Of a stretch of 64,000 nucleotides of DNA, positions 57,951 through 64,000 are shown one piece after another. Made by a program: the position numbers and the translations under genes. Positions within the stretch are counted from its first letter, which is position 1; every line of letters starts with the position of its first letter. The notes below the pieces were generated by a model. That model was not told the DNA's origin and made no database searches. It saw only the letters and a program-made list of their open reading frames with translations. Source of the DNA: Perilla frutescens (taxonomy: Eukaryota; Streptophyta; Magnoliopsida; Lamiales; Lamiaceae); contig BRKX01000018.1 of NCBI GenBank assembly GCA_026008535.1, positions 18,794,088 to 18,858,087 on the forward strand, written 5' to 3'.

Positions 57951-60900
57951 ATGTAAGGCTAGGATTTCTTATATGATAATGAGTGAAGAAGATGAGATGA
58001 CTTATTTACAGTCTATATCCATCAGTGAAGAGTCTCCAAACAACACAAGTCCTGAAGTAGACATGGAAGAGGTGCAAATGGCTCTAAACATTATATCTGG
58101 TGAAGGTGGATTCACTACCATGAGGGTGTATGGTCAGGTTGGCAATCACAAGCTACACATACTAATAGACTCTGGTAGTACCCTTAGATTCATCAAAGAA
58201 GCTAGTGCTAAGGAATTGGGATGTCAGTTGGAAACTACAAGGCCCCTATTGGTCAAGGTTGCTAATGGAAATATGATGGTTAGCTCCACAAGGGTTAATG
58301 GGTTCCAGTGGAATATGCTGGGTCACCAATTTACCTATTCACCCAGAACTTTGGCTGCAGAAGGTTGTGATTTAATTCTAGGTGGTGATTGGCTTAAAGC
58401 TTGTACACCCATAGAATTGGACTATGACAAGATGACATTTACAGTGAATTGGCTGGGAAAGAGGATCAGAATACAAGCCATAACACAAATTGAGGAGTGT
58501 CACCTAATCTCTGGCCACACCTTATACAAGTTGTGCCACCAGCCAGAACATGTTGGAGAGGTATATATGATCAAGGTTAAAGAAGACCATCATGAACAAC
58601 ACACATAATTGAAAGGTCTATTGGAGAGTTACAAGGATTTTTTGAAGAGCCCAAGGACCTGCCACCTGGCAGAGGTGTTGAGCACCAGATATTACTTAAG
58701 CCTGGGAGCATACCCAAGCACAGATATCCCTACAAGGTGTCACATGACCAGAAGGCTGTGATTGAAAGAATTATAGGGGAATTACTGGGGAGTGGCCTCA
58801 TTCAAGATAGTAGGAATCCATTTGAAGAGCCTAAGGACCTGCCACCTAGCATAGGTATTGAGCACCAGATATTACTCAAGCCTGGGAGCATACCCAAGCA
58901 CAGATACCTCTACAGGGTGTCACATGACCAGAAGGCTGAGATTGAAAGAATTGTAGGGGAATTACTGGGGAGTGGCCTCATTCAAGATAGTAGGAGTCTA
59001 TTTGCCTCACCTGTGTTGTTGGTGAAGAAAAAAGATGGGACATGGAGGATGTGTGTGGATTATAGGTATTTTAACAGTTTACTTGTTAAGCATGACTACC
59101 CTATACCCATCATTGGTGAGCTTCTAGATGAGTTACATAAGGCTAGGTTCTTCTCAAAGATTGATTTAAGATCTGGATATTTCCAGATCCTAATGAAACC
59201 TGAGCACATGTATCTCACTACTTTCAGCACCCACAATGGTCACTATGAATTCCTAGTTATGCCATTTGGACTCAGTAATGCTCCAGCAACTTTCCAGTCA
59301 CTAATGAATAAAGTTTTCAGACAACAACTTAGAAAGACAGAACTTGTGTTCTTTAATGACATACTTGTGTATAGCCCTACATGGGAGGAACACCTGAATC
59401 ACTTGAAGGAGGTTCTATCTATATTGAGGCAACACCATCTCTATGCTAAGGAAAGTAAGTGCCACTTTGGGCAGGAAATGATTGAGTACCTGGGGCACAT
59501 CATTTCCGCTGAGGGAGTTACTACTGATCTTACCAAGATAGAGAGCATGCTAAGATGGCCAGTTCCTACCACTCTTAAGCAACTCAAAGGATTTCTTGGG
59601 CTTACTGGGTATTATAGAAAGTTTGTCAAGGATTATGGGATCCTGAGCAGACCCCTGACCACACTGTTGAAGAAAGGGGCCTTTAAAGGGATTGAGGAGG
59701 CTACCATAGCTTTTGAAGCTCTCAAGTCAGCCATGGTATCAACTCCTGTTCAAGCTTTGCCAGACTTTACACTGCCTTTCATTCTAGAGGCAGATGTAAG
59801 TGGCAGAGGCTTGGGAGCTGTGTTGATGCAAAAAGGGAGGCCTCTATCTTATATGAGCAGGTCCCTAAACTCCAAGAATCAATCCCTCTCAATCTATGAG
59901 AAGGAGTTCCTGGCAGTCCTAATAGCCATTCAGAAATGGAGGTACTATCTACAAGGGCACAAATTTATTATTAAGACTTACCAACAAGCCCTTAAACACC
60001 TCATAGATCAGACGATAATGACTCCAATGCAGCAAAATTGGATACCAAAACTTCTGGGACTAAACTATGAAATTCAGTAAAAAAAGGGCACTGAGAATAA
60101 GGCTGCAGATGCCCTTTCCAGAAGACCTCACACTACAGAGGAGTGCAGTACTATCTCCACTGCAATTCCCACCTGGATGCAGCAGATCATAGATAGCTAC
60201 AAGGAGGATTCACTATATTCTCAGGTGATACACTCAAAGGTGCAGGATAACACTATCTATCCAGACTATGAACTTCTATGAGAGTTACTAAGATACAAGA
60301 GCAGGATTGTAGTTGGCAATGGTACTGGCATTAGGATTCAGCTCCTACAAGAGATGCATAACTCCCCTTATGGGGCTACTTTGGTATTTATGGAACCTAT
60401 GCGAGGTTGAAAAGACTCTTCTACTGGCCACACTTAAAGGGAGATGTAATTCAATGGGTGAACAAATGCCCCACTTGTGCTATTAGCAAACCTACAACAG
60501 GCCTTTACCCTGGGTTACTACAATCCCTATAGATTCCTAGTCAGGCATGGGCTCACATCTCTATGGATTTCATTGAAGGATTGCCTATGTCCTATAAGAA
60601 AGATGTGATTTTGGTGGTGGTTGATAGATTCACCAAGTACGGGCACTTTATTCCCATCTCACACCCCTATACTGCTCAGACAGTTGCTAAAGTCTACCTA
60701 GACATAGTCTACAGATTACATGGGTAGCCTATCAGTATAGTGACAGACATAGACAAGGTTTTCACAAGTTCTTTTTGGAAGGAGTTATTCAAACTCATGG
60801 GTACCAGTTTTGATATGACATCCTCATACCACCCACAGTCTGATGGGCAAACTGAGTGGGTTACCCAATGCCTTGAGACCTACCTAAGGTGTATGGTTCA

Positions 60901-61612
60901 TCTACACCCTAAGCAATGGTCAAGGTGGCTGTCTTTAGCTGAGTTTTGGTATAACACCAATTATCACACCAGCTTAAAGTCTACCCCTTTTGAAGCACTC
61001 TATGGCTACTCTCCTCCCTAGTACTCCCTACAGGCATACTACGCAACACCAAACACGGAAGTAAAAGAGGTTCTTGTGGAAAGGCAAAAATTCCTATTTG
61101 AATTGAAAGCTAACCTACAGGCCGCACAAAACAGAATGAAGGTCTATGCAGACCAGAAGCGTACTGAGAGGGAATTTGAGGTGGGTGACTATGTCTTCCT
61201 CAAACTACAACCTTATAAATAGAGTTCTGTAGCTCTTCAAAAGAACCTAAAGTTATCAGCCAGGTACTACGGTCCTTATTGCATAACAGAAAAGATTGGA
61301 AAGGTGGCCTATCGCCTTGAATTACCTGAAGGGGCGAAGATCCATCTAGTCTTCCATATATTGCTGCTTAAGAAGGTACTGGGACAGACCATTCAACCCA
61401 CTGAAACTCTTTCTGCCCACAACGATGAAGGGATCTTTCTCATCCAGCCGGTAGCCGTCCTCGCAGAAAGAATCATACAAAGGGGATCAACAGAAATCAA
61501 GCAAAAATCAATTCTTTGGGAAAATTCAGAAGCAGGTGCAATTACCTGGGAGGATTCAAAATTTCTGTCCCGGATCTATAGAAAGATTAATCCTTGCGGA
61601 CAAGGATCTTGA
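57868..61612 (+). pseudogene. gypsy pol (PR, RT, RNase H, INT, chromodomain), broken
   Basis: Protease ILIDSGSTLRF (about 58160); RT with VLLVKKKDGTWRMCVDYR, KIDLRSGYFQI, MPFGLSNAPATFQ and FFNDILVYS, where the first catalytic Asp of FxDD is Asn (59355-59357); RNase H with LEADVSGRGLGAVLMQ and YEKEFLAV; integrase with DFIEGLP, VDRFTKYGHFI and YHPQSDGQTE; then YYGPYCITEKIG and a chromodomain-like end ITWEDSKFLSRIY closing at 61612. Stops or shifts near 58608, 58640, 60080, 60283, 60728, 61020 and 61222. Confidence 0.9.
58641..59000 (+). repeat. 180-bp tandem duplication inside the gypsy RT
   Basis: Unit 1 is 58641-58820 and unit 2 is 58821-59000, about 93% alike by eye. The period is 60 codons, so the frame is kept through both; the block repeats the segment ending in ELLGSGLIQDSR just before the RT palm. 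Confidence 0.95.
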
Positions 61613-61625
61613 ATGGAAGGGAAAA

Positions 61626-62135
61626 TGTCATGGGCTCGATCGGATTCAGAGGATTGGGGGCTAGGGTTCGTGAAGACAATGAAAGATCGAATCTTGAATT
61701 GGGTAATTTGGGAAACGATGAGGTTGAACCTATGAGTAAAGAGGCGTCCAGGTCGGGGCAAGCATCGGATCAGGAGTGATGGGCTGATGGCAGCAATTGA
61801 AGGCTTGACTTTCACATTTTTATTAAAAGGCCCAAGTACCGGCCCGATTATCTTTATTTCATATTTCAGTTTTAGCATATGCTTTAGGGTTTCAATCTTT
61901 ACTTTATGCAGTACTATAAATACCTATTTCTCAATTGTAATCATCAAGTAATGAAAGTATCTATTTTTTTCCTCAAACTTCTCTAGTTTCTCCCACCTTT
62001 CTCTAATATTTTTCCCCCCATTTCTGATCATCACATCTATATAGCTTGCTTATTAAATACAAATCTCATCCATAATCCAACTTATTACAACCCGGGCAAT
62101 TTACAAAAAACCAAAAAATACATCAATTCATTACA
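61626..62135 (+). repeat. 3' LTR of the gypsy element
   Basis: Partner of 56412-56920, followed by TCCTT. Confidence 0.95.
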
Positions 62136-62140
62136 TCCTT

Positions 62141-63189
62141 CTCTCCTCCTCCATTCTTTACCCCAACGCGGATCATGCAGCAGCTGCACAGTAGCACTAG
62201 CTGCCATCTCCATCCAAACAAGAGAAGATATATACGAAAAAAAATTACACCATTATGATTCTTCGCCCCTGACAATACTAACAAAAGAAAAAAATTCTAT
62301 AACGCTTGCGCACGTAATATGTCCCTCTCACACATAATAAAAAAATAAATTGACTCATTATTTAAAAATTATTGTTTTCTATGAGAAAAACACACTATGT
62401 GGGCATATGTCATAGAATTTCCCATAACAAAAGGCTGTATTTATAACCCCCACCTCATCACAGTAATGCAATATATGTTTTAATTTGTTATCCACTCAAA
62501 ATAATATATATGCGCGTGTGTGTGTGTTTTATTACAATTACAACCTTTTTATTATTATGGTTAATTAATATACCTTACAAAAATGAACTTTGGTCATTTT
62601 TTTTATAATCATAACATGGATTTTAAATTGTAGTAATTATAACACTAATTTCTAAAATTTCCATAACTAGAACATAGATTAAATCGGATAACCAAACCCA
62701 ACAAGCCAAACAAGACAAACAAGACGATGTGGTTTTGACCGAGTTCTGCCAAAACGTGAATTTATTATATAAATAATTTTATGGATATTTTAATTGTGAA
62801 ATTAAACTTGTTATACATTGTTGCAACTGCAGTATAAAAGAATAAACGGACCTTATATTGCAGTGTGGCAAGATGGTTCTTCCTAATTAAGTCAAAGGGA
62901 GTACAGTAGCGTTTTCATTACGATTTCTATATTTGGATGATAATATTTATGACAATGTCATAAATTAATAACAACGTACGTAAAAAATAAAGAAACTAAA
63001 GGTTGTCCTTCAAATCTTTTAAAAATTATGATGTAATTAATTTTTAAAATGTTTCTAACTTTAGATGATCATAATTTGTTCATTTTAAATTTAATTTACA
63101 AAAAAAATATATACTAAATTAAAACTCTCCTTTTGCGTTTTCATTTAATATATTGGAATGCATATTGTTTAAATGAAGAAACATGGACG
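62141..63189. other. Intergenic, no gene recognised
   Basis: The first 80 bp are GC-rich compared with the rest. A (TG)n tract lies at about 62515-62527. No supported coding sequence. Confidence 0.45.
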
Positions 63190-63570
63190 AAAAATACAAA
63201 AGATCCATCTTTACGCACACACCAAAACTCCTATGCATCGCTCCAGGCTCAATAAGATCCATACATGATACATCCATCAGACAGGTCGGTGTCAACGCTG
63301 GCATTGACCCGCAAAAAAAAAATGGTAAAAAGCAGTATTAATATTTACACTAAAACGTATAATTTAAAGTTCAAAAAGTATCATTTGTATCATTAAAAAG
63401 TAACTAGTCTGCTACTATCTTATATGAGTTTATGTAGTTCAAATTGTGATTTTTTCTATTCTAATTAATATATGTTTAAAGTTTTGGGAGGGGGGGGTTT
63501 GGTCTTTTTAGGGTTCATAGTTTTTAGGGTTTTTTTATGATTTTTGTAGTATTTTTTAGGGGTTTTACAA
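63190..63570. repeat. Dispersed repeat, copy B (partner at 10663-11060)
   Basis: Same landmarks and orientation as copy A, including GTCAACGC, CATTAAAAAGTAACT, GAGTTTATGTAGTTCAAATT and the TTTTTAGGG-rich tail. A G9 run lies at about 63487-63497. Confidence 0.6.
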
Positions 63571-63781
63571 CCATTTTGTTTTAGCAAACGTTTGCAATCA
63601 AACTAAAACCACCAGAAAAAAAAGTATATATAGGTATCTTAAAGAGAAATATAAATAGGTCTGCCCTAAAAAAAAAGAATAAAAAAACAACTGTGGCCTG
63701 TCCAATGCATGAGAGATTAAGAGAATTTGATCAACTTCTCATCATCTAGCCTTCCTCTTTCATCCTTGAAGACTATGTTGA

Positions 63782-63987
63782 CTACTTAGAATCATTTGGC
63801 ACCTGAGAAATCAGAATGCCCAAATCTTGAATTATTGGCTGGCAACATCAAGAAAATTTTTCTTATGAAAAATTTGTGACAATCTTCCCAACATACAACA
63901 ATTAAAGAAATAGGAAAGCTGCATATATACCTCATAATTTGCATCCTCCACATCAATTAATGGGCCAAGTAAGATGCTCATTATATT
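63782..63987 (-). CDS. Possible 3'-terminal exons of an unidentified gene
   Basis: On the minus strand, a CAG acceptor (63990-63988) opens a 57-bp exon (63931-63987) encoding NIMSILLGPLIDVEDANYE, closed by GAG|GTATAT. After a 128-bp intron, a TTTCTCAG acceptor leads to VPNDSK and a TAG stop (63784-63782). Both junctions are phase 0. No domain is recognised; the acidic C-terminal style is seen in many nuclear proteins. The rest of the gene would lie right of the window. Short exons of this kind can arise by chance. Confidence 0.35.
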
Positions 63988-64000
63988 CTGTGAATGGAAA

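Larger units (their letters stand above)
56412..62135 (+). mobile_element. Ty3/gypsy retrotransposon (chromovirus-like), 5724 bp, defective
   Basis: LTRs of 509 and 510 bp (56412-56920, 61626-62135) sit between the target duplication TCCTT (56407-56411 and 62136-62140). A PBS TGGTATCTCAGAGCC (initiator-Met type with an inserted base) begins at 56923, and GGAAGGGAAAA precedes the 3' LTR. Order gag-PR-RT-RNaseH-INT and a chromodomain-like C terminus place it with chromoviruses. Multiple stops and frameshifts make it non-autonomous now. The LTRs show a moderate number of differences (tens over 510 bp at most). Confidence 0.93.

Noticed and set aside
62150..62220. Short minus-strand ORF in a GC-rich patch (MEMAAS...)
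   Set aside because: Too short, with no splice context or domain; could be UTR or chance.

Overview
This is an AT-rich stretch of a plant nuclear genome, almost certainly a dicot. The evidence is spliced genes with GT-AG introns, a flavonoid cytochrome P450, a plasmodesmal callose-binding protein, and Ty1/copia, Ty3/gypsy, hAT, Mutator and LINE elements. The species cannot be fixed from sequence alone. Most of the window is transposons and their remains; host genes occupy only a few kilobases of exon.

Host genes. (1) A PHD-finger protein enters from the left edge on the minus strand (coding exons 511-1025 and 1297-1379/1397); its 3' part lies outside the window. (2) A complete four-exon PDCB-type gene (X8/CBM43 domain, GPI-anchor signal, 189 aa) lies at 22462-25324, minus strand. 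(3) A complete three-exon flavonoid 3'-hydroxylase gene (CYP75B, 505 aa) lies at 51140-55382, minus strand; its promoter has a duplicated 26-bp block containing a MYB-type core. (4) Two small in-phase exons at 63782-63987 (minus) may be the 3' end of an unrecognised gene.

Mobile elements. 4-20 kb: hairpins, a candidate Tourist/hAT-like MITE, Helitron-like termini, an A-rich degenerate tandem array, an hAT MITE with a perfect 8-bp target duplication (12409-13014), a non-autonomous Mutator-like element with about 225-bp inverted repeats and a 9-bp target duplication (15667-17000), an RNase H relic, and a foldback-like element with a GC-rich palindrome island (19325-20073). 25.5-29.5 kb: an unusual mosaic of CTCGATTAA-type motifs on alternating strands, with a 30-bp-arm palindrome and a 218-bp tandem repeat, interrupted by a 5'-truncated LINE. 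30.8-41.8 kb: an 11-kb Sirevirus-like copia element (minus) with an extra ORF after pol, which is split by a solo LTR. 42.2-44.7 kb: two hAT elements, the second containing a Stowaway-like MITE whose empty site survives in an internal duplication. 45.1-50.1 kb: a copia element (plus). 56.4-62.1 kb: a chromovirus-like gypsy element (plus) with a 60-codon tandem duplication in its reverse transcriptase.

All autonomous-type elements carry stops or frameshifts and look inactive. For seven insertions I found flanking target duplications that fix the ends: ACACC, TTGAA, ACAAT and TCCTT for LTR elements, GATATAAG and TAACAATA for hAT, and TAAATAATA for the MULE. The LINE has a 12-bp duplication and the MITE a TA. 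The three recognised genes do not form a pathway or cluster.
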